A stretch of 64,000 nucleotides of DNA from Thermoflexus hugenholtzii JAD2 (GCF_900187885.1 NZ_FYEK01000071.1:1-64000); one strand, 5' to 3'. Shown: positions 50,570-59,350, counted from the first letter of the stretch. Translations and numbers: made by a program. Notes: generated from the letters alone by a model not told the origin.

Positions 50570-51517
50570 ATGCCGTATACCCTGCATCCCATCGCCGAAG
50601 GCGTCATCGCCATCGATCTTCATTTCCACGGCCGTCCGCAGGTCATCGCGGCCTATTTGATCTACGACGGCCGGGAGGCCGCCCTGGTGGAGACCGGGCC
50701 GACCTCCAGCGCGGAGCACCTGCTGGAGGGGATCCAGGCGGCCGGCGCACCCCTGGAGGCCTTGCGCCACCTGATCGTCACCCATATCCACCTGGACCAC
50801 GCGGGGGCATCCGGGTTCCTGGCCCAGCGCCTGCCCGGGGCGAAGGTTTACGTTCATCCGGTGGGCGCCCCGCATCTGATCGATCCCTCCCGGCTGATCG
50901 CCAGCGCCGCCCGGATCTATGGAGACATGCTGGAGCCGCTGTGGGGGAAGGTGATCCCCGTCCCTGCCGACCGCGTGCGGGTGGTTCAGGATGGGGAACG
51001 CCTGCCCGTGGCCGGTCACACCCTGGTGGCCTTCGAGACCCCCGGCCACGCCCGACACCACCACGCTTTCCTGGACGAGACCACCGGGCTCCTCTTCACC
51101 GGGGACATCGCGGGGGTGCGCCTGCCCGGCGTTCGCTACGTCCGCCCGCCCACCCCGCCGCCGGAGCTGGACCTGGAGGCCTGGTCGGCCAGCATCGCCC
51201 GGCTACGGGCCCTGAAGGCCCAGGCCCTGTGCCTGACCCACTTCGGGACGTTCCGCGAGGACATCGAGTGGCACTGGGAGGACCTGGAGCGCCGGCTGTG
51301 GGATTGGGGACGATGGATCCGGGAGATGATAGAGGAGAACCGGACGGAGTCCGAGATCCTGGAGGCGCTGCGGACCCGAGCAGACGCCGAGTTACGAGCG
51401 GCCGGGGCCGACCCGGCGTTCTACGATGTGGCTGTGAGCTACGAGAGCGTGGTCGCCGGATACCTGCGCTACTGGCGGAAGCGCGCCGAAGCCCTGGCCC
51501 CGCGGGCGGAAGGCTGA
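50570..51517 (+). CDS. metallo-beta-lactamase-fold hydrolase
   Basis: A 315-residue MBL protein. The zinc site motif is LIVTHIHLDHAGASGFLAQR, with further ligands in FETPGHARHHHAFLD and LFTGDIAG and near LCLTHFGTFRED. A C-terminal helical domain of about 100 residues follows, as in the glyoxalase II/lactonase-like groups. It probably cleaves a thioester or ester. ATG 50570 was chosen because GGGAGGTGAGG lies six bases upstream; GTG 50561 falls within that site. Confidence 0.87.
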   Translation: MPYTLHPIAEGVIAIDLHFHGRPQVIAAYLIYDGREAALVETGPTSSAEHLLEGIQAAGAPLEALRHLIVTHIHLDHAGASGFLAQRLPGAKVYVHPVGAPHLIDPSRLIASAARIYGDMLEPLWGKVIPVPADRVRVVQDGERLPVAGHTLVAFETPGHARHHHAFLDETTGLLFTGDIAGVRLPGVRYVRPPTPPPELDLEAWSASIARLRALKAQALCLTHFGTFREDIEWHWEDLERRLWDWGRWIREMIEENRTESEILEALRTRADAELRAAGADPAFYDVAVSYESVVAGYLRYWRKRAEALAPRAEG

Positions 51518-51568
51518 ACCACCCCACACGAGGAAGACGCGAAGCCCGACGACGGAGCGCACACGCGT

Positions 51569-52885
51569 ATGATCGAGTGCATCCCCTGCCCGGCCTGCGG
51601 CCGCGAGATCCCGATGGAGGAGGGCGTCTGCCCCCACTGCGGAGCGGCTTTCTGCCCGGCGTGTCGATCCCCCATGCCGGAGGACGCGGATCGCTGCCCC
51701 GCTTGTGGAACGGTCTGGGCCTGGTTCTGCAGCCACTGTGAGGCACCCGTCCCGCCGGAAGCAGAGACTTGTCCCACGTGCGGCGCGCCCCTGCGGCCCC
51801 GACCCTGCGGCCGCTGCGGGACCATGGTGCCGCCCGACGAGCCGTGCCCGGGCTGTGGCGCCGAACCCTGTCCCGATTGCGGCGCGTGGGTGCCGGCGGA
51901 CGCCTCCGCGTGCCCGGCGTGCGGGTTGCCCCTGGGGGAGATCTGCGCACAGTGTGGGGCTGCGTTGCCGGAGGGCGCGACCCGCTGCCCGGCCTGCGGC
52001 GCGCCAGCCGGGGAGCTCACCTGCCCGCGCTGCGGCCAGCCCGTGGCGCCGGAGTCGGCCCTGTGCCCCGCCTGCGGCGCGATCTGGTGCCCCATGTGCG
52101 GGGAGCCCGGCCCCGAAGAGCCCCTCACGGCGGAGACACGATGCCGATGGTGTGGCTTCGCGCTGGCCTTCGCCTGCCCGGATTGCGGGACCGTCCTGCT
52201 GAGCACGGCCTCGGAATGCCCGGACTGCGGTCGGGTTTTTCCTCGGTATTGCCCGTCCTGCGAGAAACCCCTCTTCGGCGCGCCGGAGCGCTGTCCATCG
52301 TGTGGGGCCTCCATCCCCGCGCCCCCTCCCCTGGAAGCCCGTCCGGCCTCCCGCCGCTTCTCCGGAACCGCCGACTTGGCCGTTTGCCCCAACTGCCGAA
52401 CGCTCTTTCGCCCATCGGAGGGGCCGTGCCCGTCCTGCGGCCAGCGGCTCTGCCCCCGGTGTCGCGCCCGGCTCTGGCCGGAGGAGCTCATCTGCCCGCG
52501 GTGCGGGGCGGAGACCGGCGCGCGCTGCCCCGATTGTCAGGAGATCCTCCCCCTCGGCGCTTCCGCGTGTCCGGCCTGCGGGGCCGAGCTGGCCTTCGCC
52601 TGCCCGCGCTGCGAGGCCCGCGTATCCGAAGGGACCGAGCGCTGCCCCCGCTGCGGCCTGGACCTCTCGGGGCGCTGCCCGCGGTGCGGGGCGGAGCTGC
52701 CGGAGGAGGCCGATGCCTGCCCGGCCTGCGGGCAGGCCCTGTGCCCGGAATGCGGATCGGCGGTGGCCGAGGACGCCCGCGCCTGCCCGGTCTGCGGGGC
52801 CGCCTTCACGTATGTGTGCGAAACCTGCGGCGCGGAGCTGGAGCCGGAGGCGACGGCCTGCCCGCATTGTGGACATCCGGTATAG
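51569..52885 (+). CDS. poly-zinc-ribbon protein with 34 CxxC knuckles
   Basis: A 438-residue protein made almost wholly of zinc-ribbon halves. I count 34 CxxC pairs in regular alternation, enough for 17 zinc ribbons. Typical units are CPACGREIPMEEGVCPHCG and CPRCGAELPEEADACPACG. The only break is a Pro/Ser/Arg-rich segment near residues 250-275 (PAPPPLEARPASRRF). There is no membrane helix or catalytic domain. Bacterial double-zinc-ribbon proteins are usually scaffolds or nucleic-acid/protein binders. It converges on the Csx3-like gene across 51 bases. A specific function cannot be assigned. Confidence 0.85.
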   Translation: MIECIPCPACGREIPMEEGVCPHCGAAFCPACRSPMPEDADRCPACGTVWAWFCSHCEAPVPPEAETCPTCGAPLRPRPCGRCGTMVPPDEPCPGCGAEPCPDCGAWVPADASACPACGLPLGEICAQCGAALPEGATRCPACGAPAGELTCPRCGQPVAPESALCPACGAIWCPMCGEPGPEEPLTAETRCRWCGFALAFACPDCGTVLLSTASECPDCGRVFPRYCPSCEKPLFGAPERCPSCGASIPAPPPLEARPASRRFSGTADLAVCPNCRTLFRPSEGPCPSCGQRLCPRCRARLWPEELICPRCGAETGARCPDCQEILPLGASACPACGAELAFACPRCEARVSEGTERCPRCGLDLSGRCPRCGAELPEEADACPACGQALCPECGSAVAEDARACPVCGAAFTYVCETCGAELEPEATACPHCGHPV

Positions 52886-52936
52886 CCGCAGGCCGGAGCG
52901 ACACGGCGCGGATCGGCCTGATGTTCCGGAACAGGC

Positions 52937-54127
52937 TTATCCCGGAAGCGTGGGATCCTCAATGCGCCACACCGTCCCGACCGGGAACGCGGGGTCCCGG
53001 GAGGCGATGACCACCGCCTGATTCCCGCGGGGCTCGAAGACCGCAAGGGCCGGCCGGCCGGCGCAGGCGCGGGCCAGGGCGGTGAACAGCCAGAGGGGCA
53101 GCTTCCCGTTCAGGACGAGAAGCCCTTCCTCCGGGATCGGGGGCAACAGCAGGCCTTCTGTTTCCTCCCGCTCTACATAGGGATGGCGGAACGTGGCCCG
53201 GAGCCGCCACCCCCCCGGCGCGCGTTCGACCGTGAACGCCAGCGGAGATGAACGGTCCGCTGTCCGTTCCTCGCCCTCCGTCGCCCATCGGAAGCGCGGG
53301 GGTTCCACCCAGCCCAGCCGGACGTCGAACTGGAAGAAGGGCGCTGGGAGGGCGTGGACGGCGAGGGCGGCGTAGAGCCAGGCCGGGCCGCGACCGTAAA
53401 GGGCCAGGGGCTTGCCCTCGGGGAGGAAATCCAGCATCCGGGGCAGATCCTCCGGGGCCCAGCGCGGGGCCTCCCCCTCCCGGCGGATCTCCAACATGCG
53501 GGCCAGATCATCCAGGTCGATCACCCAGTCGATGTCGGGGGCCATGGCCAAGTGGTAGCGGCGCAGCTCCTCCGGGTCGTAGCGGAAGAGCGCCGCGATC
53601 CGCTCGGCCAGCGCCTCAAAGACCGACCCCTCCGCCATGCGACCCCGCTCCAGGCCGGTGATCACCCCGCGCAACACAGGGGCCTCCTCGAGGATCTGCG
53701 AGGAGCCTTCCAGCCGGGAGTCCAGATCCGCGATCAGGTGGAGGCCGTAACGCCGGACGCGCTCCTGCCAGACCGGGCGGGCCGCGGGATCCCGGATGAG
53801 GAGGATCGCGTGGGTGACCACGCCCAGGATCCGCTCCTGCTCCGGGGTCGGCATCCCTCCCACATCCACCAGCAGCGGCAGATGGCGACGCCGGATGTCC
53901 TGGACGATCCGATCCACCCAGCGTTCATCGAAGGCCCCCTTGATCCGGAGCTGCCGGGCCAGCCGGGGCTCCGCCTCGTGAAACCAATCCCCTTCCCCAT
54001 CCGGTGCCGCCCGCAACACATAATGGGCCACGCCACGCTTCCGCAAGGATTGTGATAGACTATATGTTAGAACGGATTTACCGGAGTTCGGCGGCCCTCC
54101 GATCAGCACAGCGGGAAACAGCTCCAT
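52937..54127 (-). CDS. csx3: P-loop protein fused to two Csx3-like ring-nuclease modules
   Basis: A 396-residue fusion. Residues 1-220 form a P-loop NTPase-like domain (Walker A VLIGGPPNSGKSVLTYS at 7-23; VDVGGMPTPEQ at 88-98). Residues 238-274 (GKPLALYGRGPAWLYAALA, then PFFQFDVRLGWV) and 298-392 (LLVLNGKLPLWLFTALARA, then LAVFEPRGNQAVVIAS) both look like Csx3, the ring nuclease that degrades cyclic tetra-adenylate in type III CRISPR immunity. The first copy keeps GRGPxWLY and DxR; the second has GKLPLWLF and ExR. Divergence from the CARF-HTH gene with only 46 bases between strengthens the link to the locus. Activity is inferred. Confidence 0.8.
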   Translation of the reverse strand: MELFPAVLIGGPPNSGKSVLTYSLSQSLRKRGVAHYVLRAAPDGEGDWFHEAEPRLARQLRIKGAFDERWVDRIVQDIRRRHLPLLVDVGGMPTPEQERILGVVTHAILLIRDPAARPVWQERVRRYGLHLIADLDSRLEGSSQILEEAPVLRGVITGLERGRMAEGSVFEALAERIAALFRYDPEELRRYHLAMAPDIDWVIDLDDLARMLEIRREGEAPRWAPEDLPRMLDFLPEGKPLALYGRGPAWLYAALAVHALPAPFFQFDVRLGWVEPPRFRWATEGEERTADRSSPLAFTVERAPGGWRLRATFRHPYVEREETEGLLLPPIPEEGLLVLNGKLPLWLFTALARACAGRPALAVFEPRGNQAVVIASRDPAFPVGTVWRIEDPTLPG

Positions 54128-54173
54128 CGGGATCCTCCATATCCGCAAGAGATGGACCTGTGGGAGGTGGGCC

Positions 54174-55055
54174 ATGGAACCCAGACCGGCCAGCACGATG
54201 ATCGCCACGCTGGGCGGGCAGCCACAGGTGATCACCTTCGCCCTGGACGCCTTGCTGAGCCGCGGTGAGCAAATCGTGGAGGTCGTGGTGTTGCACCTCG
54301 CCCCCCAGGATCCCCGAACCCGTCACGCCCTGGAACGCCTGGATCGCGAGTTCCCCAATGATTTCTACGCCCATGCCCGTCGCTCGATCCGCCTGCGCCG
54401 GGTCATGCTGAAGGATCTCCGGGGCCCCATGCTGGATATCACGGATGAGCGCGCGGCCGAGGCCGTTCGGATGCAGATGATGGAGATCCTCCAGGCGGAG
54501 AAGGCGCAGGGCCGTCCCCTCCATGTCGTGCTGGCCGGGGGACGACGCCTGCTCGCCCTGATGCTCTTCCTCACCGCGGTGGTGCATCTGGATTATGCAG
54601 ATCGGGTGTGGCATCTCTATACCCCTCGCGCCTTCCTGGAGAGAGCGCGGGACGGCCGGCGGATGCACGCGCGGCCGGAGGATGGCGTGCGCCTGATCGA
54701 GGTGCCCTTCCCCCGTTGGGGGGCGGACTTCCCCGCTTTCCGACAGCTGACCTCCCTGCAGCTGGGGCAGATCGAGTCCCCGGCGGATCGGATCGGGCGT
54801 TGCCGGCAGGTCTGGGAGCGGTTGACGCCCGCCCAGCGTCGCGTGCTGGCGGAGGTCGTCCGCTGCGAACACCTGTTGCAGGTCGCGGAGGCCCTGCGCC
54901 GGTCGCCCAAGACCGTGGACTCCCATCTTGAAGCGATCAAAGCGATCTGCCGCGAGACGTGGGGCCTGTCCTCGGACCATCGTCTCTCCTATCGGGATCT
55001 GCGGGAATGGTTCCGCCCCTTCGCGCCGTTCATGGACCTTTCCACAACCCGGTGA
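54174..55055 (+). CDS. NE0113-type CARF protein with C-terminal helix-turn-helix
   Basis: A 293-residue protein. The N-terminal domain (about 8-190) has MIATLGGQPQVITFALDALL, YAHARRSIRL, DITDERAAEAVRM and LHVVLAGGRRLLALMLF, the pattern of the Cas_NE0113/CARF family that binds cyclic oligoadenylate. Residues 217-262 (RLTPAQRRVLAEVVRCEHLL, SPKTVDSHLEAIKAI) form a LuxR/GerE-type HTH. It is therefore predicted to be a transcription factor controlled by cOA, analogous in plan to Csa3 but with another HTH. The start follows GGGAGGTGGGCC. It lies upstream of csx15-cas6 and is divergent to the Csx3 fusion. Confidence 0.8.
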   Translation: MEPRPASTMIATLGGQPQVITFALDALLSRGEQIVEVVVLHLAPQDPRTRHALERLDREFPNDFYAHARRSIRLRRVMLKDLRGPMLDITDERAAEAVRMQMMEILQAEKAQGRPLHVVLAGGRRLLALMLFLTAVVHLDYADRVWHLYTPRAFLERARDGRRMHARPEDGVRLIEVPFPRWGADFPAFRQLTSLQLGQIESPADRIGRCRQVWERLTPAQRRVLAEVVRCEHLLQVAEALRRSPKTVDSHLEAIKAICRETWGLSSDHRLSYRDLREWFRPFAPFMDLSTTR

Positions 55056-55158
55056 GGGCCGGGGCCCGAAATCGCCATCTCCGCGGGCTTCTGCCCTGAC
55101 GCTTCCCAGGGGCAGGGGGGCCTTCTGGCTCCTAATCGTAGAGGAAAGGTCAGCCCCC

Positions 55159-55190
55159 ACATCCGGTCGTCCCCGGATGCGCATCCGGTC
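55159..55190. promoter_or_regulatory. candidate operator upstream of csx15
   Basis: A perfect 16-base palindrome, CCGGATGC-GCATCCGG (55173-55188), lies 60 bases before csx15. The half-site CATCCGGTC is also repeated directly, at 55160-55168 and 55182-55190. The arrangement resembles a dimer-binding site. The CARF-HTH protein encoded just upstream is the obvious candidate ligand (inference). The rest of 55056-55247 holds no gene; TACACT at about 55221 may be a -10 box. Confidence 0.45.
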
Positions 55191-55247
55191 TTTCCCTGAT
55201 GTCCAGCCTGCTGGGCTCGGCTACACTTCGGGGCAAAGGAGGCCGGC

Positions 55248-55661
55248 ATGATCGTCCTGAACTTCGCTCATCCCCTTACACCGGAACAACAGCGACAGAT
55301 CGAAGCTTTTGCGGGGCAGCCGGTAGAACGGGTCATCACCATCGACGCCCAGATCGATCCCGCGCGGCCCCTGGTCCCTCAGGTGGCGGCCATGGTGGAC
55401 CGGGTGGGGTTCTCCCCGGAGGAATGGCAGACCCGGCCCATCTTGCTTCTGTTGCCCTCGCTGAACTACAGCGCCGGGGTGCTGCTGGCGGAGCTTCACG
55501 GCCGCATGGGGTATTTCCCATCGATCATCCGGATGCGGCCGGTTCCGGAGGCCGTCCCACCGCGATTTGAGGTGGCGGAGATCATCTCCCTGCAGGCCGT
55601 GCGGGAGGCCGCGCGCGCCCGGCGGGGCGCGTCGGAAAGGAGGGAGAGCGATGCGTCTTAA
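55248..55661 (+). CDS. csx15: Csx15 family CRISPR protein
   Basis: A 137-residue protein matching Csx15: MIVLNFAHPLTPEQQRQIEA at the N-terminus and LLLLPSLNYSAGVLLAELHG in the middle. Csx15 is a small Rossmann-like protein linked to type III systems and reported or predicted to bind or degrade cyclic oligoadenylate. Its last 11 bases overlap cas6. It is GC-rich like the host genes, in contrast to cas10 and downstream genes. Confidence 0.8.
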   Translation: MIVLNFAHPLTPEQQRQIEAFAGQPVERVITIDAQIDPARPLVPQVAAMVDRVGFSPEEWQTRPILLLLPSLNYSAGVLLAELHGRMGYFPSIIRMRPVPEAVPPRFEVAEIISLQAVREAARARRGASERRESDAS

Positions 55662-56457
55662 GGTCACGTTGCGCTTCGTGCGTCCGGGCCGGTTGCCCTG
55701 GGGCTATCCGGAGTGGCTGCGGGGCCTGGCGTATACGGCGATGCGGCGGGGGTTGCCCCAGGTGGCCCATCGGCTTCACGAGGAGGGGTGGCAGGGCCCG
55801 GAGGGGCGCGCCTACAAGCCCCTCACCTACTCGTGGCTGCATGGCCTGCGGCCGGATGGGAGCGGGCTGTGGGCGGAGGGGTCGGTCACCTGGTGGGCCT
55901 CCTCGCCGATTGAAGCGGTGGTTGAGGCACTGGCCCTGGGGCTGCTGCTGGAGCCGGAGGTGGCGCTGGGGCCACATCCGGTGCAGGTGGAGCGTATCGA
56001 GGTGGTCCCGGCGCCTGAGGTGGAGGGGTCGATGACCTGCGTCACCCTGTCGCCCATTACAGTCTCCACAGGCGAGCGGCGGTCGGACGGGCGACTGGTC
56101 AAGCGGTATCTTTCGCCGGAGGAGCCGGCCTTCGCGTCGGCGTTAGCGGAGAACCTGCGGCGGAAGGCCGCGGCGTTTTACGGGCAGGAGATGCGGGGGG
56201 AGGTCGTCATCCGACCGCAACCGCCTTATCGCTCCAAGCTCGTGCGCATCCATGACACCGACATTCGGGGGTGGATGCTGCGGCTGACGCTGGAGGGGGA
56301 TCCGCGGCTGCTGCGCCTGGCCTACGAAGCCGGCCTCGGCGAACACACCGCCAGCGGCTTCGGGATGGTGGCCATGGCCCGAGAGCAATGGGAGAACCCC
56401 TCTCCCCATGACGCTCGAATTCTTAAACATTTTGTCCACTTTCGTGCATCTCAATAA
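55651..56457 (+). CDS. cas6: Cas6 crRNA-processing endoribonuclease
   Basis: A 268-residue RAMP-fold protein. It starts MRLKVTLRFVRPGRLPWGYP. The last segment is YEAGLGEHTASGFGMV, the glycine-rich GxGxxxxxGFG loop of Cas6. Cas6 cuts the CRISPR transcript within repeats. Likely catalytic His residues are present early in the protein (AHRLHEEGW), not proven. Start ATG 55651 has aaggaggg; it lies within the end of csx15. It still has host-like codon use. Confidence 0.85.
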   Translation: MRLKVTLRFVRPGRLPWGYPEWLRGLAYTAMRRGLPQVAHRLHEEGWQGPEGRAYKPLTYSWLHGLRPDGSGLWAEGSVTWWASSPIEAVVEALALGLLLEPEVALGPHPVQVERIEVVPAPEVEGSMTCVTLSPITVSTGERRSDGRLVKRYLSPEEPAFASALAENLRRKAAAFYGQEMRGEVVIRPQPPYRSKLVRIHDTDIRGWMLRLTLEGDPRLLRLAYEAGLGEHTASGFGMVAMAREQWENPSPHDARILKHFVHFRASQ

Positions 56458-56478
56458 AATCATAATCTGGAGTTTGCG

Positions 56479-58725
56479 ATGATTTTAAATTTAATTAATT
56501 CGTTTAAATCTGAGTTTTCTGAGAAGCTTTACAGATCAGACTATCTCCTTGCGGACACCCGCATTCCCTGGGTGTCGCTCTATGATCATTTGATACTCAC
56601 GGCCGGGTTTGCCGCCGCCCTTGCCGAGGAACTTCTTCGACGTGGCAGGACAGCAATGGAGATATGCGGGATAGAGCTTTCACCCTCCGAACTGCGGGCC
56701 CTTGCCCGCCTGTGTGGGCTCTTGCATGATCTGGGGAAAGCACGAATCGGCGAAATGGAGTACCGATTCCACGTCCAGAGAAGTGTGGAATATGCGCGGG
56801 AGTGGCTTGCTGCGAAGGGTGTGGAGGAGCATCTCCAGGAGATCATCCTGGGCGTAGTGGCGCGCCACCACCTACGAGATGGACCGCAGACAATCCTGGA
56901 GAAACTGGTCTGCCTAGCCGATAGCTATGCCTCCGCCGGGGATCGCCCCGAGCTGGCGCGAGCCTATACGGCAACCGAATTCCAGCGGCTTGCAGGAGAA
57001 ACCCTCCGCCTGGAGCAAGAGCTTTTCGGTGCCGACAAACCTGTTTGCTTGCTTCTGGGCGATACGGACGCCATCAAAAGCTACGTGTACGAGACGAGCA
57101 CGCTTCCCGAGATCCGCGGAGCAAGTGAAATCCTCCAGGAGCTGGAGGAGAACGTTCGCGGGCTTTTTACGGGGAAGCTCGCTGAAGAAGCCCTCATTTA
57201 CTGCGGCGGAGGAGGCTTCCTCGTCATCGTTCCCGCAAGTCAAGCGGAAGAGCTAAAGCAAGAGATCGAGCGGCTCTATCTGGAGAAAACCGGTGTTGCC
57301 ACCATAACGGTCGTCTCCTCAGATCCGCTCGGCTACGCCGACATTGGGCGGGGGCTTGCTCCCTACGACGATGTGCAGGTTCGGGCGCTTTCCGGAAGGG
57401 GTGTTGCTGCCGATCTGCTCTTTAGCCACTTTGAGGCACTCCTCGCAGACCGCACGAAACGCAAAAACTTCGGTGAGTTGGTGTCAGCGCTGACCGGTAG
57501 GCTCCAGCAGCAGAAACGGGCAAAGGCTACAGCCCCGTTCCTGGAGACCTTACCCGTCCACCGACGGTGTGAATCCTGCGGGAAGCGGGCGGCGGAAGTG
57601 CACGACGATGCGCGGGACGAATGGATCTGCGTGATCTGCTCCCAGAAACGGGAGCATGGAAGAGGTGAGCGCCGAGAGTTCGTAAAAGAGTTTGTTCGGT
57701 GGGTGTATGAGAACAAGCGTGTCGAGATTCCCGAAAAGACGCCTGATGGAAGGCCCCGTTTTCCCGAAGACCTGGACACCTTAGCCGGATCGGACGGTCG
57801 GATTGCCCTTTTCTACGCCGATGGGAACAACATGGGCGACCTCCTGCAACTGATGCCCTCGCCCGCCTCGTATCGCCACTTCTCCCGAATGTTGGAGCAG
57901 GCGACCCGGGATGCCCTTTTCTCAGCAATCTGGGCGGTGTTTGACGAAGAGCGCCTGAAGGATCCTGGTAAACCACTGCCCTTCGAAATCATCGCCCTCG
58001 GCGGGGACGACATCGTGGTCATCGTGCCTGCACGCTACGGCTGGGCATTGGCAGTCAAGGTCCTTGAAGCCTTTGAGCAGCACCCTGGTATTGAGAAGCT
58101 TCAGAAAGAGCTTCAAGGGCGAGTGGGAAACGCCCTGCGCCGTCCTGTCTCGCTCAGTCTTTCCGCCGGGCTGGCGATTGCCGATGTGAAGTATCCAGTG
58201 AGCTTTCTCTTCTCGCTGGCCGAAGGACTCCTCAAGGAAGCGAAGAAGCTGGCACGAGAGGTCCATACCAGCACGCTCTGCCACCTCTGGTTGCGGGCGC
58301 CGGTGATTTCGGAACGAGCAGATGTGCTGCTGAGCGCCCTGTATGCGCGACAGAGGATGGTGCTCACGGCGCGTCCCTACACGGCGGAGCAGGCGCGGAG
58401 GCTTGCGAAGCTGGTCCACAGTCTACAACAACTGCCCAAGGCTCAGCGACACTCGCTGGCGGAAGCCCTCGAAAAAGGCGTGCATGTTTCGCTGAACTAT
58501 GCCCTATATCAGGCGGCCCGGCAAAAGGAACGCGGCGCACAGCTTCGTAAGGCGTTTCAAGAGCTGGGAAACCTCCTGGAGCCTGCAATGGACGGCTTCT
58601 GGTTCTGGCGCTGGACGGACGAGGGCTGGAAGACGGCGCTTCTGGACGCGCTGGAACTCATCGAGCTGGGCGCTGTGCTGGACATCCCACGGGAGGAACA
58701 TTATGCCCTATCGGCTACAGATTGA
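56479..58725 (+). CDS. cas10: Cas10, type III large subunit with HD and GGDD
   Basis: A 748-residue Cas10. The HD nuclease domain is at the N-terminus (CGLLHDLGKARIG with HD at 83-84; VARHHLRD at 128-134). Palm 1 is at about 190-330 with its loop worn to GGGG (YCGGGGFLVI). A zinc knuckle is C364, C367, C384 and C387 (CESCGKR and CVICSQK). Palm 2 has YADGNNMGDLL at 446 and an intact GGDD at 508-511 (IIALGGDDIVVIVPA). It should make cyclic oligoadenylate upon target RNA binding and cut ssDNA. A+T content rises abruptly at its start (see findings). Confidence 0.93.
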   Translation: MILNLINSFKSEFSEKLYRSDYLLADTRIPWVSLYDHLILTAGFAAALAEELLRRGRTAMEICGIELSPSELRALARLCGLLHDLGKARIGEMEYRFHVQRSVEYAREWLAAKGVEEHLQEIILGVVARHHLRDGPQTILEKLVCLADSYASAGDRPELARAYTATEFQRLAGETLRLEQELFGADKPVCLLLGDTDAIKSYVYETSTLPEIRGASEILQELEENVRGLFTGKLAEEALIYCGGGGFLVIVPASQAEELKQEIERLYLEKTGVATITVVSSDPLGYADIGRGLAPYDDVQVRALSGRGVAADLLFSHFEALLADRTKRKNFGELVSALTGRLQQQKRAKATAPFLETLPVHRRCESCGKRAAEVHDDARDEWICVICSQKREHGRGERREFVKEFVRWVYENKRVEIPEKTPDGRPRFPEDLDTLAGSDGRIALFYADGNNMGDLLQLMPSPASYRHFSRMLEQATRDALFSAIWAVFDEERLKDPGKPLPFEIIALGGDDIVVIVPARYGWALAVKVLEAFEQHPGIEKLQKELQGRVGNALRRPVSLSLSAGLAIADVKYPVSFLFSLAEGLLKEAKKLAREVHTSTLCHLWLRAPVISERADVLLSALYARQRMVLTARPYTAEQARRLAKLVHSLQQLPKAQRHSLAEALEKGVHVSLNYALYQAARQKERGAQLRKAFQELGNLLEPAMDGFWFWRWTDEGWKTALLDALELIELGAVLDIPREEHYALSATD

Positions 58726-59350
58726 GACAAAGTTCGGCCTTGTCTCCGGTTTGCACATCACCGGGGAGCAGAGCAAGCTCTGGACGGACAGAGCTCTGGT
58801 AGTGGACTGGCGCGACGGCAAAGTTCCCATTGTTCCTGCGACCACAATCAAGGGCTGGCTCCGGGAGAGCGCAGAGCGAACGCTGCGGGGATGGGGTCAG
58901 CGGGTGTGCGACGGCTCTCGCCCCGGAGAGATGTGCAACGCATGCTTGGTTTGCGAGGTCTTTGGATCACCCCGGAGGCGCTCTCCCTTGCGCTTCTCGG
59001 ATGCCGAGCTTCGTGAGGGCATGGCGGATGTGCGCATGAACGTCTCGCTCAGCCGCCATCGCAAGACCGCGTATGAGGAGCGGCTCTTCTCCACCGAGGT
59101 CGCCTGGCAGAGGGAACTTGCGGTGCACATCGAGGGCTGGTTCGGTTCGCGGGCAGAAGCTCAGCAGGCAGCTGCTCTCTTGTATATAGCGGCGAAAGCC
59201 GGCTTTGCGATCGGGGCAGCGCGCTCCCGGGGATTGGGCTGGCTCGAGCTGGTGGATTTCACAGCGAGCGTGGACGGCGAGAAACTCCTGGACGAAGACC
59301 TTGTAGCACAGAGCAAAGCGCTTGTATCCCGGACGGAGGGTCCTGCATGA
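58703..59350 (+). CDS. RAMP protein, Cas7/Csm3-like
   Basis: A 215-residue RAMP. VPIVPATTIKGWLRESAER is the Cas7-type start of the first glycine-rich region. CNACLVCEVFGSPRRRSPLRF is the typical zinc-like C-x-x-C-x-x-FG motif. Near the end AIGAARSRGLGWLELVDF is the Gly-rich loop. It is one of the backbone subunits of the III-D effector that line up along the crRNA. It starts at ATG 58703, inside the end of cas10, after GGGAGGAA. Confidence 0.85.
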   Translation: MPYRLQIETKFGLVSGLHITGEQSKLWTDRALVVDWRDGKVPIVPATTIKGWLRESAERTLRGWGQRVCDGSRPGEMCNACLVCEVFGSPRRRSPLRFSDAELREGMADVRMNVSLSRHRKTAYEERLFSTEVAWQRELAVHIEGWFGSRAEAQQAAALLYIAAKAGFAIGAARSRGLGWLELVDFTASVDGEKLLDEDLVAQSKALVSRTEGPA

